NCBI GenBank assembly: GCA_027315105.1
Contig: DAHUYP010000090.1
Span: 44,970 to 108,969 of the forward strand
Direction: 5' to 3'
Length of the DNA: 64,000 bases
Origin: Gammaproteobacteria bacterium
GTDB lineage: Bacteria > Pseudomonadota > Gammaproteobacteria > Steroidobacterales > Steroidobacteraceae
The translations under genes and the position numbers were made by a program. Below, piece by piece: positions 25,110-34,962 of the stretch. Below the pieces are notes generated by a model. That model was not told the origin of the DNA. It saw nothing but the letters and a program-made list of their open reading frames with translations, and did not search any database. Numbering within the stretch: position 1 is the stretch's first letter; each line of letters starts with the position of its first letter.

Positions 25110-26192
25110 CTAGGGCACGATGCTGAAGTCCATGCCGTCGAAGTTGTAGCGCGACTCCTGCTGCCAGCTGCCATCCTGCTGCTTGACCGGGACCTTGTGG
25201 ACGCGCACGTCATCCACCGTCATCTTGCCGTCGTGCTCGTCGACCCAGAAGTCGATGTCATAGTACTGATCGGTGGTGCCGGCCTTGCGAAAGTCGGTGC
25301 ACATGAAATAGCGGCCATCCTTCTGCAGGCGCCGCACCGGCTGGTGAGTGCCGATGAAATCCAGGTTGAGCTGCTCGCCGGTCTTGGCATCCGTGAGCTT
25401 GATCCTGCCGTTGTTCCGCGCCTGCCGCTGCATGATGTCTTCTTCCACGGCCGACATGACTTCCCAGCCGCGGGTCTGCTCGGTCTTGCCGGGGTGCTCC
25501 GAGGCCGGGATCCACCACCACGGGATCGGCTGCCGGGCCTGCAGCTTCCAGCCCGTGCCCTCCTGCTTCGGCGCCTTGTAGATCCGGGTTTCGATGATCT
25601 GCAGCTTGTCCTGCGCCGGCTTGATCCAGAAATCGATCAGGTAGTGCTTGTCCGGATTGTCCTGCGCATTGAATGCAACGTCGGGAAAGAAGCCGTAGCC
25701 GGCCAGCGTGCGGACGAAATCCACGTGATCGAACACCAGCTTGAGCTGCTGGCCGGTGACCGGATCGTCGAACGGAAACACACCGCCATGCTTCGCCGCG
25801 GTGTCCTTGATGACACCGGTCACGAAGGCGTCCACGTCGGAGCTCTTGTAGTACTCCATGCGCGAGGCCGTGGCTTCCACGTCGCCGGCGGCGAGAAAAT
25901 TGCGGGCGCGTTCGATGTTGCCCTGCGGATCCTCGAGGAAGCTCTTCTTGGATTGCTCGTTGGAGAAGCAGTAGACCTTGCCGTCGGGCGCCACCCACCG
26001 GATCGAACAGTCGGTCGGCTCGGTCTTGCCTTCGGCCATGGCCATCGCGCACTGGCCGCCGAACTCCGGCTGCGCGGCCGCCGCTGCGGCCGGGGCCGAC
26101 GGGGCGCCTGCCGCCGCGGGCGGCGATGCGGCCATGCCGCTGACCGCTCGCGCAAGCGCCACCACGGCGATCGCCGCCAAAGCCGGTTTCAT
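25110..26192 (-). CDS. Exported YHS-domain protein with duplicated C-terminal module
   Basis: 360 residues from the ATG at 26192 (MKPALAAIAVVALARA signal peptide); a GTG at 26198 with GGGGG upstream is an equal alternative. An Ala/Pro linker leads to a YHS-like domain (CSIRWVAPDGKVYCFSNEQSKKSFLEDP), a fold often linked to metal or haem handling. Two similar modules follow, each pairing a D(Y/F)..(L/I)DFW strand with a late (I/V)(Y/H)K(A/V)P strand: one around HYLIDFWIKP and IYKAP, the other around YYDIDFWVDE and VHKVP. I know no characterised protein with this layout. It is read alone on the minus strand, converging on pagL. Confidence 0.7.
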   Translation of the reverse strand: MKPALAAIAVVALARAVSGMAASPPAAAGAPSAPAAAAAAQPEFGGQCAMAMAEGKTEPTDCSIRWVAPDGKVYCFSNEQSKKSFLEDPQGNIERARNFLAAGDVEATASRMEYYKSSDVDAFVTGVIKDTAAKHGGVFPFDDPVTGQQLKLVFDHVDFVRTLAGYGFFPDVAFNAQDNPDKHYLIDFWIKPAQDKLQIIETRIYKAPKQEGTGWKLQARQPIPWWWIPASEHPGKTEQTRGWEVMSAVEEDIMQRQARNNGRIKLTDAKTGEQLNLDFIGTHQPVRRLQKDGRYFMCTDFRKAGTTDQYYDIDFWVDEHDGKMTVDDVRVHKVPVKQQDGSWQQESRYNFDGMDFSIVP

Positions 26193-26442
26193 ACGCACGG
26201 CGCACCCCCAATTGCTGGAAGCCGGTGCTGCGGATCGCGGCCGCCGGCCATCATCGGATCCGATGTTTATACCCCCTGGCCGGAGCGCCGACAAGCCGAT
26301 CGCGCCGGCGGCGCCAGGCCGGCCGCGCCAGGCCGGCCGCACCATCATGCGGCGCCGCGACGCATCGGTCGGCGCGGCCTCGAGCCTTCACAGCAATTCC
26401 CGCAGCCGGGCGGGTCCGCAGCCTGGGCCGCGCGAGCCGGCT

Positions 26443-27375
26443 TCAGGTGCCGAGGATCTCGCCCACCTTCAATCCGGCCTCGGCGCAGAACTGCGGCGCG
26501 GGCAGCTTCTTGCCAGTGCCATACCTGACCCGGAGCAGCTCGATCTGCCCGCCCTGCGTCGCGACCAGCACGCCTTGCTCGCCGATCGAGGTGATGGCAC
26601 CGACGCTGCTGCCGGACGGTGAAAAGGCGCGTGCGGCGTGCTTGCGGGCATCGAACACCTGCAGCGCGGTGCCCTTGCAGGTCGTCCAGGCGCCGGGGGC
26701 CGGATTGCAGCCGCGGATCAGGTTGTAGACCAGATCGATATGGTTGTGCCAGTTGATCCTGGCCTCGGCGGTGCGGCACCAGCCGAAGTAGCTCGCCTGC
26801 GATTCGTCCTGCACGATCGATACGGCTCGTCCGCTCACCACCAGGTCGGCCGCTTCCTGCAACGCCTGGATCCCCATCGGAAACAGCCGATCGAAATACA
26901 CGCTGCCGAGGGTATCGTCAGGGCCGATCGGCGTTTCCTTCTGCAGGATGATCGGCCCTTCGTCCATACCGTCGGTGGGACGGAAGATCGTGAGTCCGGT
27001 GCGCTCATCGCCGCGGATGATCGGCCAGTTGATCGAGCTCGGGCCGCGATAGCGCGGCAGCAGCGACGGGTGGTATTGAATCATGCCGTGGGTCGGCACG
27101 GTGGCGAATGCCTGCGGTACGAACTGCAGGACGTACGCCATCACGCCGAGCTCGACGTCGAGCGCGCGCAAGGTCTCGCGCGCCTCCTCGCTCTTGAGGG
27201 AACGCATCTGATACACCGGAATGCCCCGCTGCTGAGCCGCCACGAGCAGCGGATCGGGTTTGTCATCCGGTTTCCCGGGGGCACAAAACACTCCGGCAAC
27301 GGTGTCACCGCGCGTGACCATGGCCTCGAGCACCGCCTTGCCGAATTCCTGTTGTCCGATGATGGCTATACGCAC
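26443..27375 (-). CDS. Formyltransferase-domain protein (methionyl-tRNA formyltransferase / 10-formyl-THF hydrolase-like)
   Basis: 310 residues from the GTG at 27375, preceded by GGGGAG at good spacing. The formyl-transfer domain is clear: RIAIIGQQEFGKAVLEAM at the start, the catalytic HPSLLPRYRGPSSI motif with its histidine, and the DGMDEGPIILQKETPI segment. A C-terminal OB-like domain with a WHNHIDLVYNLIRGCNPAPGAW motif follows. This combination is closest to the N-terminal half of 10-formyltetrahydrofolate dehydrogenases and sugar-nucleotide formyltransferases rather than to Fmt itself. The substrate is not determined. Confidence 0.82.
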   Translation of the reverse strand: MRIAIIGQQEFGKAVLEAMVTRGDTVAGVFCAPGKPDDKPDPLLVAAQQRGIPVYQMRSLKSEEARETLRALDVELGVMAYVLQFVPQAFATVPTHGMIQYHPSLLPRYRGPSSINWPIIRGDERTGLTIFRPTDGMDEGPIILQKETPIGPDDTLGSVYFDRLFPMGIQALQEAADLVVSGRAVSIVQDESQASYFGWCRTAEARINWHNHIDLVYNLIRGCNPAPGAWTTCKGTALQVFDARKHAARAFSPSGSSVGAITSIGEQGVLVATQGGQIELLRVRYGTGKKLPAPQFCAEAGLKVGEILGT

Positions 27376-27876
27376 GTGAGTTCTCCCCTGCGGTTCCCTC
27401 ATCCCCGCCCACCGAGCCCGGTGTGCGGGCGGAACCTGCATTCCAATGTAGATACCCGAGCCGATCGCGGCGCACGCCACACCCTCGGGCGCCGCCGGGT
27501 CAGCGGCGCGCTGCCGTCCGCGTGCGGCAGGCCACGGCGGTCAGGTGCAACGGTCCACGATCGCTCGTCCAGTTGAGCACTGTCATCGGGAAAGTCAACC
27601 TTCGGACACCGTTCGCAGCGGCCGGCCCCGATGACAGCCGGCCTGGCCGGACCCGAAGCATCCCGCTGGCGCCGCCATCCTATCGCGTAGCCCCGCCGCG
27701 CCGGAATCGATGCCGCATCGATCTTGTCCCGACGCAGGCGCAAACGCATATTCCGGCCGGCCCAAAGCAGCTCGGCGCAGCCGGGGCCCTTGCGGGCGGG
27801 GCGATGACCCGGGCACCCGGCGTTGCCATTGCGTGCCGCGAACGCGGCGCTCGAATTGCGTCCTCGAGGGCTCGCC
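27376..27876. promoter_or_regulatory. 500-bp divergent intergenic region with a long inverted repeat
   Basis: This separates the divergent formyltransferase and M28 peptidase genes and must hold both promoters. A perfect ten-base inverted repeat (TGTCATCGGG at 27581-27590, CCCGATGACA at 27627-27636) with 36 bases between arms could be a two-site operator or a large hairpin. Open frames across the region are low-complexity and unsupported. Confidence 0.4.
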
Positions 27877-29601
27877 ATGGCGTCACGAAATCATCGGGTT
27901 GGGCTCATCGTCACCCTGGCGGCCGGCTTGGCGCTCGATCACGGCCCGGCGCCGGCCCGCGACACGTCCGCAGCGCCCCTGCAGCCGGCCCTGGCGGCGC
28001 TCGACGCCGCGGACTTCCTGCGCCACGTCGAGGTACTGTCGTCGGACGAGTTCGAGGGCCGCTCGCCCGGGACGCACGGGGAGGCGATGACCGTCGCCTA
28101 CCTCGAGCAGCAGTTCAAGGCCCTCGGCCTGCAACCCGGCAACCCGGACGGCAGCTACGTGCAGGCAGTGCCGATGACCGGCTTCGTCGCCAAGCCGCGG
28201 GCCACCTTCCAGGTGCGCGGCCAGAGCGTGGCGCTGCGCTATCCCGACGATTTCGTCGCGTTCTCGCTGCAGCGCAGACCGCGGGTCCGGATCGAGCGCT
28301 CGCAACTCGTGTTCGTCGGCTACGGCGTGCAGGCGCCCGAGTACCGCTGGGACGATTTCAAGGGCATGGACGTGCGCGGCAAGACGCTGGTCATGCTGAT
28401 CAACGATCCGCCGATACCCGATCCGCTCGATCCGGGCAAGCTCGATGCCAGGATGTTCGGCGGCAAGGCGATGACCTACTACGGCCGCTGGACCTATAAA
28501 TACGAAACCGCCGCCAAGCTGGGCGCGGCCGCGGCCATCATCGTGCACGAGACCGGCCCGGCCGCCTATCCGTATTCGGTGGTCGTCAACAGCTGGGGAG
28601 GCGAGAACTTCGAACTCGATACCGGACAGGCGAGCACCGACGTCCCGAGGGTTGCGGCCTGGATGACGCTCGAGCAGGCCGAGGCACTGTTTCGCGCCTC
28701 GGGCATGAACTTCGAGTCGATGAAACAGGCTGCCATCTCCCGGGATTTCAGGCCCATCGCGCTCGACGCCAGCGTCAGCTTCGACATCGACAACCGCTGG
28801 CGCGATGTCGTCTCGCAGAACGTCATTGCCAGGCTCGAGGGCTCCGATCCGCGCCTGAGGCATCAGTACGTCGTCTACAGCGCGCACTGGGATCACTTCG
28901 GCTGGGACCCGAAACTGCCGGGCGACAAGCACGCCCAGATCTACCACGGCGCGCACGACAACGCTTCCGGAATTGCGGCGCTGCTGGCGCTGGCCCGCGC
29001 CTTCAAGGCGCTGCCACATCCACCCCGGCGCACGATCCTGTTCATCGCCACGACGGCCGAGGAGCGCGGACTGCTGGGCGCGCGCTATTACGCCAGGCAT
29101 CCGCTCTACCCGCTGCGCGCCACGCTGGCCGACATCAACATGGACGGCATCGCCAGCTGGGGCCGCACGCGCGACATCGAGCTGGTCACCTCCGGCAAGT
29201 CATCCGTGGACGATATCGTTCGCGCCGAGGCCGCCGACATGGGCATGCAGACCCTGGATGACTCGCATCCCGAGCGCGGCAGCTTCTATCGGGCCGACCA
29301 GCTGGAATTTGCGCGCGTCGGCATCCCGGTGGTGTTTCTCGGATCAGGCAAGCAGGTCATCGGCAAGCCGGCCGGCTATGGCGATGAAAGGACCGATCAG
29401 TACATCGCCCACGACTATCATCAGGTCACCGATACCATCAAGCCGGATTGGGATCCGGCCGGTGCCGCGCAGGAAATCCAGCTGCTGCTGCGCGTCGGCT
29501 ACGCGCTCGCGCAAGGCCGCGAGTTCCCGCGATGGCGACCGGATGCCGAGTTCAAGGCGGCCCGGGACGCCATGCTCGCAGCGCCGGCGACGGTGCGCTG
29601 A
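27877..29601 (+). CDS. Secreted M28-family zinc aminopeptidase
   Basis: 574 residues from the ATG at 27877 behind CGAGGG. A signal-like N-terminus (VGLIVTLAAGLALDH) leads to a PA-type insert domain (about 130-250) and the M28 catalytic domain. Zinc ligands and catalytic residues lie in SAHWDHFG, HDNASGIAALL, TTAEERGLLGARYY and AHDYHQVTDTI. Such enzymes release N-terminal residues from peptides, probably in the periplasm. The gene is single. Nearby genes give no hint of its substrate. Confidence 0.88.
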   Translation: MASRNHRVGLIVTLAAGLALDHGPAPARDTSAAPLQPALAALDAADFLRHVEVLSSDEFEGRSPGTHGEAMTVAYLEQQFKALGLQPGNPDGSYVQAVPMTGFVAKPRATFQVRGQSVALRYPDDFVAFSLQRRPRVRIERSQLVFVGYGVQAPEYRWDDFKGMDVRGKTLVMLINDPPIPDPLDPGKLDARMFGGKAMTYYGRWTYKYETAAKLGAAAAIIVHETGPAAYPYSVVVNSWGGENFELDTGQASTDVPRVAAWMTLEQAEALFRASGMNFESMKQAAISRDFRPIALDASVSFDIDNRWRDVVSQNVIARLEGSDPRLRHQYVVYSAHWDHFGWDPKLPGDKHAQIYHGAHDNASGIAALLALARAFKALPHPPRRTILFIATTAEERGLLGARYYARHPLYPLRATLADINMDGIASWGRTRDIELVTSGKSSVDDIVRAEAADMGMQTLDDSHPERGSFYRADQLEFARVGIPVVFLGSGKQVIGKPAGYGDERTDQYIAHDYHQVTDTIKPDWDPAGAAQEIQLLLRVGYALAQGREFPRWRPDAEFKAARDAMLAAPATVR

Positions 29602-29800
29602 CCGGGGTCCGCGACGATTCGATCCGGGCGGCGGCGCCGTGCCGGTTTCGCTGCGCCCGCCGTCGAGCCCGGACGATGGGTGCGACTCCGATCGAGCCTC
29701 CGGACCCGGCGACAGCTCATCGTGTGAGCTCTGTTGGCGACGTGCGGATCGGCCCGGAATCCTTCTGCAGACCGTTGCGCGCGGCTGCCCGTGCAGTCGT

Positions 29801-31408
29801 TCAGGCCGGTTCGCGCATGGCCTCGGGATGCGGCGGCGGAACGGATCGGATGCCGCGAATCAAGTCGGCCGCTTTCTCGCCGATCATGATCGCCGGCCCG
29901 TTCGTATTCGACGAAACGATGGCCGGCATGACCGAGGCATCACAGACCCGAAGCGAAGCGATGCCTCGTACGCGAAGATCCGGACCCACGACGGCGCTGT
30001 CGTCCACGCCCATCTTGCACGTGCCGACCAGATGAAATCCCGTCTGCACCATGTTACGCACGTACTCGGCGTACTGCTCCTTTGTCCTGACATCGGGCCC
30101 CGGCGCGTACTCCCGGCGCAGACATCGCTTCATCGCGGGCTGCGACATGATCCACTGGCAGATCCTGAGGCCGTCGATCGTCTGCTCGAGATCGTACGGA
30201 TCCGCCAGAGGATTGGAGTCGATCAGCGGATGCGCGTCGGGATCGGCGCTCCGCAGCATGACCGAGCCGCGCGAACGCGGCCGCAGGGCATAGAAATTCA
30301 TCGAGCATCCGCTGCGGTAGGGTACATCGGCTGACATCGGCACGAAGAAGAATTGCAGATTCGGATCCTGCTCCTGCCGATCACTCCACCAGAACACGCC
30401 GCCAACGAGCAGGTTGGATGCGATCGGACCGCCCTTGAAAAGCAGGTACTCGATGCCGGCCATCATGGCGCGCAATGGATGCTTGTAGCGGTCGACCGAA
30501 TACGCGTCATTGAGCTCGTAGAACGCGTCCACCCGCGCGTGGTCGTGAAGATTCCGCCCCACGCCCGCAAGATCATGAATCACGGGTATTCCCACGGACC
30601 GCAGATGATCGGCGGGGCCGATGCCTGACAGCATCAGCAGCTTGGGAGATCCGACCGCTCCCGCGGTCAGAATGACTTCGCAATCCGCGTACTCATTGAT
30701 GAGGCGCCCATTGTCGAGATAGCTCACGCCAACGGCGCGACCGTTGTCGACCAGCACCTTGTGGACGGTGATGCCTGCGCGGACGCGCAGATTCCTTCGC
30801 CCCTTCGCCAGCGTGAGGTACGCGGCCGCCGAGCTGCAGCGCCGGCCATTCCGGATGGTCGCCTGATAGATGCCGCAACCTTCCGCATTGGCACCGTTGA
30901 AATCAGCGTTGTAGGGTATGCCGGCCTGCTGGGCCGCGCGCACGAACGTGCGCGTCAATGGATCCGGGACCACATCGGATACGACGAGCGGGCCGCTATC
31001 GCCGTGATACTCGTTCGCAAAGGTGGTGTTGGTCTCGCTGCGCCGAAAATACGGCAGCACATCCCGGAACGACCATCCCTCGCAGCCGTATTCGGCGGCC
31101 CAGCGATCGTAGTCGCGCGCGGTGCCCCGCGTGTACACCATGGCGTTGACGGATGAGCTTCCGCCGAGGATTCGTCCTTGCCGCAATTCGATGGAACGAT
31201 TGTTGGCAGACCTCAGGGGTGCCGAGCGGTAACCCCAGGTATAGCGGTCGGCGAGTCCGCAATACCCGGCGGGAGCGTGTATCAGCGGGTTGGTGTCCTG
31301 CGGGCCCGCCTCCAGCAGCAAGACCGAGCGCCTGGCGTCTTCGGTCAACCGGGCCGCGAGCACGCAACCGGATGATCCACCGCCCACGATTATGTAATCC
31401 AGCGCCAT
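29801..31408 (-). CDS. GMC-family FAD oxidoreductase (choline/alcohol dehydrogenase-like)
   Basis: 535 residues from the ATG at 31408 behind AAGGGAGGG. The FAD-binding start DYIIVGGGSSGCVLAARL, the GMC signature GRILGGSSSVNAMVYTRG and the C-terminal GTCKMGVDDSAVV...SNTNGPAIMIGEKAADLI are typical of BetA/AlkJ-like enzymes, which oxidise primary alcohols to aldehydes. The active-site histidine lies in FHLVGTCKMG. No regulator or partner dehydrogenase is beside it, so the alcohol cannot be named. Confidence 0.9.
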   Translation of the reverse strand: MALDYIIVGGGSSGCVLAARLTEDARRSVLLLEAGPQDTNPLIHAPAGYCGLADRYTWGYRSAPLRSANNRSIELRQGRILGGSSSVNAMVYTRGTARDYDRWAAEYGCEGWSFRDVLPYFRRSETNTTFANEYHGDSGPLVVSDVVPDPLTRTFVRAAQQAGIPYNADFNGANAEGCGIYQATIRNGRRCSSAAAYLTLAKGRRNLRVRAGITVHKVLVDNGRAVGVSYLDNGRLINEYADCEVILTAGAVGSPKLLMLSGIGPADHLRSVGIPVIHDLAGVGRNLHDHARVDAFYELNDAYSVDRYKHPLRAMMAGIEYLLFKGGPIASNLLVGGVFWWSDRQEQDPNLQFFFVPMSADVPYRSGCSMNFYALRPRSRGSVMLRSADPDAHPLIDSNPLADPYDLEQTIDGLRICQWIMSQPAMKRCLRREYAPGPDVRTKEQYAEYVRNMVQTGFHLVGTCKMGVDDSAVVGPDLRVRGIASLRVCDASVMPAIVSSNTNGPAIMIGEKAADLIRGIRSVPPPHPEAMREPA

Positions 31409-31688
31409 GAATGCCCTCCCTTGATCCCTCGCGAGATCGGCCGCGCCTGTGAGGCGCGCCCTGCGGCCGCGTGCTCTGGCCGCCACCTCTTATGTTAGTG
31501 CGCTTTGATCGCATGCATTGGGCCATTTTGGAACCGCAGCCGCCGGGGTGCGGTAGCGACGGGTCCCCTGGCCCCGACCGCCCCGGTGCTGCTCGCAACC
31601 CTCGGGCCGCACGCGGCCGCTTGCGGACCGCGGCGGCACGCCATGCCGGGCATGCCGGGCATGCCAGGCGCGCTGAATGGCGCGGCAA
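31409..31688. other. Short intergenic stretch with GCCGGGCAT repeats
   Basis: About 280 bases. It contains a cluster of near-palindromic GCCGGGCAT units around 31643-31670. It should hold the promoter of the GMC gene; I see no gene. Confidence 0.35.
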
Positions 31689-32726
31689 CTACACCGGTCG
31701 GCACCCGCCCGCCCGGGCCTCCAGCCACGCGTCTGCGAACTCCCGGCGCAGCTCCTCTTCCCGCCCGAAGTAGCGCGGCGAGAAGTGAAATGGCACGGCA
31801 GACCTGACCCCGGCCGCCCGAGCGATCGCACCGGCGGCGCGCGCGGTCAGATGCGCCTTGCGCTCGGCCTGTTCGCGATCCTCGTCGAGAAAGACGGCCT
31901 CGATGAACAGCTGATCGGCATCGCGCACGAACTGCGTAAGCGCGCTGCGGTTATGCTCGGTGCCGGCCGCATCCGTGACATAGCAGACCTTCTGGCCGGG
32001 TACGAACTGCAGCACCTTTTGCTCAAGCTCGCCGAGCGCAAAGGTCCGCTCATGCGAGCCCTCGCGCGTGCGCCAGCGAACCCGGATCGGGGTGTCGTCC
32101 GGCGCGCCCGCACGCACCTGCTTCTTCAATTCAGTGAGCCACGCTCCGGTCGGCAGCTGCAATTCCTCCAGGCGGCTCTTCCAGACGTTGATGTGCACGC
32201 TCTCCTCGAAGGCGAACGCGAGCGAGGTGATGTCGTGATGCTCGAGCGGCAGGGTGCGCACCCTGAACGACGGCTCTTCGAGCACGACGCCGTCGCGAGC
32301 CCAAGCGTCCGTCAGCGGCTCGCGCTCGAAGCGCCGCCGGCTGCGAAAGCGCGCACGCCGCATGCATCCTTGCGCATCCAGCTCGTGCGCGATGATGACG
32401 AAGTCGGTGTCGTAGTTCTCGACCAGGTTCCAGGTGTATGCGGCGAGCTTGTGCTCGAGTTGCGCTATGAATCCAGGCGGCCCGTACAGGTTTACGCCGG
32501 TATCGCGTCCCAGACAGACACGCAGCAGATGATCGAAACCGCAGAAGTGATCCATGTGGGTGTGCGAGACGAATACCTCGCTGACGCGCAGCAGCTTGCG
32601 CGTCGGCAGCACGCTGATGTCGCCGATGTCGAACAGGATCGCGCGCCGCTCGAACGCGAGATCGATGTAGACGCCCGGGTCGCCGAATGGCCGGTTGACC
32701 AGCTTGGCATGCAAGGCGGGCCGCAT
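31689..32726 (-). CDS. Metallo-beta-lactamase-fold hydrolase, ribonuclease Z-like
   Basis: 345 residues from the ATG at 32726, behind a CTGGGG. The signature SHTHMDHFCGFDHLLR (metal-binding HxHxDH) and the early FDIGD match RNase Z/ElaC-like proteins. A later LEHHDITSLAF histidine segment, CYVTDAAG, and PFHFSPRY supply further ligands. Canonical RNase Z trims tRNA 3' ends, but this branch has an extended middle region and could be another phosphodiesterase. Family certain, substrate unsure. Confidence 0.82.
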   Translation of the reverse strand: MRPALHAKLVNRPFGDPGVYIDLAFERRAILFDIGDISVLPTRKLLRVSEVFVSHTHMDHFCGFDHLLRVCLGRDTGVNLYGPPGFIAQLEHKLAAYTWNLVENYDTDFVIIAHELDAQGCMRRARFRSRRRFEREPLTDAWARDGVVLEEPSFRVRTLPLEHHDITSLAFAFEESVHINVWKSRLEELQLPTGAWLTELKKQVRAGAPDDTPIRVRWRTREGSHERTFALGELEQKVLQFVPGQKVCYVTDAAGTEHNRSALTQFVRDADQLFIEAVFLDEDREQAERKAHLTARAAGAIARAAGVRSAVPFHFSPRYFGREEELRREFADAWLEARAGGCRPV

Positions 32727-32892
32727 GCACCCCAGGATACCATCGGCCTGCTCACCGGATGCCGCCGGCAAGACGCACGACGTGTGCAGGCCCGTCGCCG
32801 TGAATTCGAGCCAGCGCGCCGGGTCGCCGGCGCGCCCGGCGACCCCCTTCCCCGGATGCTACGCCCGGGCCGAATCCACGGCGTGTTGCGCC

Positions 32893-34809
32893 CTACTGTA
32901 TCGGCCAGGAGGTCGCCGGCGCATTGCCGAGGATGCGCGCGTTGATCGCCAGATAGAGATTCGCAATGCGTCCGCGAATCTCACCGGAAGGATTCGGGTT
33001 GGTCGGAGAGCTCGAAAAGGCACTTTCGTTGCTCGCGACCAGCGAGTCGCAGGTGAGCAGTTGCGCGGCCGCATTCGCGTACTTCTTCTTGTCGAAATAG
33101 TAGAGACTGCTGCCGAGGCAGTTGGAGAGCGTCGCCTGGAACGAGCTCGTGATGGTCGCCAGCGCGACGGTCTGGTTCAGCGCGTCGTACTTGGCCGCGG
33201 CGAAATTGACCAGCTTGTCGGTCGCCGACCTTCCGGGTAGAGCGGACTCGTTCAACACCAATCCCACCGCCCACAGCGACAGACCCTTGCTGACACCCGC
33301 GGAGGAGCCGCAGTAGCCGGTCATCTCGAGCAGCGAACTTCCCTCGACGATGGTGCCCTCATTGGCAAGCGGAGCCCAGCCGAGGACGGTCTGCGGACAG
33401 AGCGGATTATTGGTGCCGCCGAGGATGTTTTCGACGAATGCCTCATTGCGGACCAGGGCGCCCTTGATGCTGTCGATCGTGTTGGAGACGCTCGTAATGA
33501 GCGCGAATCCGGCGCCCGAGTTGCCGCCGCCGCCGCACAGATAATCCGGAATCACGGTACTGCCGTAGCCGGCGCAGACCTGGGAGACCGGCAGGCTGTG
33601 CCCGGTGCAGGTACCGTATTGCGCCAGCCGCGGATCCACCTCCACGACGCACGGGTCTTCGATCACGTAGCCCGACAGCGACTGCACGCCGGATACCTTG
33701 TGCGTGATGACGCCGCCGATGATGTCGCAGCCGCCGGCGCTCTGCAGGCAGTTGCCGGCGTCGGTGGCCGCAAGGTTGCTCGCAGTCAGACCTTGTGGAT
33801 GCTCCACTCCGCTCGTGACGGTCGCCAGCACCGGATTGGCGCCGGTTGCGGGTGGCGCGCCGAATTTCAGGATGTCGCCGCCATTGTTGTTGGCAATGAA
33901 GGCGTACGGCACGCTTTCCTGCAGCGCGGCCTTGACCTTGAACTTGCCGTTGCCGAGACCGTCGGCGAAATCGGCCAACGGCGTCGCGCCGCTCGCGGAA
34001 AAAGCGTAGCGCAACACGCTTCCACCGCTGGTGCTCAGCAGCAGGCTGCCGTCGATCGGCCAGAAATCCATGCCACCGGGCACTGCGCCATTCGGGAACT
34101 GCGCCGGCGCTATCAGCGTGCGGCTCGGGCTGGTGGGCCCACTGCCGCTGAGCACGCCCTGGATGCTGGCGGCCGAGTACACGAACACCGTCGGCGGATC
34201 GCTCGACAGCACGAGCAGATCGCCCGCGCCGGCGGCGGCGCTCGTGCCGCGCGCGACCAGGGTCTCTTCCAGAGCCTGGACCGGGACGCCGCCAAAGGAA
34301 GCATCGACCAGCCGTGGGGCGAGAAAGCCCGAACCCGGCGGCACCGAAGGATCGCTCGGCAGAACCCAGAGCTGCGCCGGTTTCGGACTGCCCGGCGCCG
34401 ACGTGACGACGAACAGGTCGCCACTGGAATCGATCGAGAGACCATCCGGATAGGTCGGACCCGCTCCCATGGTGGTATTCCAGACGACGGTCGCCACCCC
34501 GGAGGCGTTGGCATAGCGCACGATCTGCCCGCCCAAGGTATCGGCAACCAGCAGGTCGGTCTTGCCGGTGGCGTTGTTTGCAATGAACACCAGCGAACGG
34601 AAACTCACGTACTGGTTCTGATCGGTGTTCAGCGTGGTGATGTAGCCGCCGCTGCCGACGAAGCTGACGTCGTAGACGGCCGAGTTGGACGCGTTGGCCG
34701 CGGTTACGCGCAATGCCTGCGCGTGTGCGCCCGCCATTGCCAGCAGCGCCACGAGACCGAGCGGCAGCCGCGACCGGAGCCGGTGACGGCTCGATGAGCA
34801 AAGTTCCAT
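32893..34809 (-). CDS. Large exported protein, NHL/beta-propeller-like, unknown function
   Basis: 638 residues from the ATG at 34809 behind GGGGGGA. A signal peptide (LGLVALLAMAGAHAQ) leads to repeated strand-rich segments such as TDLLVADTLGGQIVRYANASG, DGLSIDSSGDLFVV and FPNGAVPGGMDFWPIDGSLLL, resembling the blades of NHL/SMP-30 propellers (about residues 40-350). The C-terminal third has several cysteines (about VCAGYG, LCGGG, NCLGSS) and a helical end. I do not recognise a named family. A surface or periplasmic binding protein is a reasonable guess. Confidence 0.6.
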   Translation of the reverse strand: MELCSSSRHRLRSRLPLGLVALLAMAGAHAQALRVTAANASNSAVYDVSFVGSGGYITTLNTDQNQYVSFRSLVFIANNATGKTDLLVADTLGGQIVRYANASGVATVVWNTTMGAGPTYPDGLSIDSSGDLFVVTSAPGSPKPAQLWVLPSDPSVPPGSGFLAPRLVDASFGGVPVQALEETLVARGTSAAAGAGDLLVLSSDPPTVFVYSAASIQGVLSGSGPTSPSRTLIAPAQFPNGAVPGGMDFWPIDGSLLLSTSGGSVLRYAFSASGATPLADFADGLGNGKFKVKAALQESVPYAFIANNNGGDILKFGAPPATGANPVLATVTSGVEHPQGLTASNLAATDAGNCLQSAGGCDIIGGVITHKVSGVQSLSGYVIEDPCVVEVDPRLAQYGTCTGHSLPVSQVCAGYGSTVIPDYLCGGGGNSGAGFALITSVSNTIDSIKGALVRNEAFVENILGGTNNPLCPQTVLGWAPLANEGTIVEGSSLLEMTGYCGSSAGVSKGLSLWAVGLVLNESALPGRSATDKLVNFAAAKYDALNQTVALATITSSFQATLSNCLGSSLYYFDKKKYANAAAQLLTCDSLVASNESAFSSSPTNPNPSGEIRGRIANLYLAINARILGNAPATSWPIQ

Positions 34810-34962
34810 GAATCCCCCCTACGGTCCGTCGATATTGTGATCTGGTCGATGGACACTGATCCCTATGGGCCATTATCGCAGCCCGGCCCGCGCCGCGCAT
34901 CTTTATCGCCGGCCGCTGCGTTACGGGCGCTGCATGGCGGCCGCGTTGGGCACCCGATTATG

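Noticed and set aside
27399..27878. 159-codon minus-strand frame in the formyltransferase/peptidase gap
   Set aside because: Arg/Ala/Gly-rich without any family feature; more likely chance in a high-GC gap.
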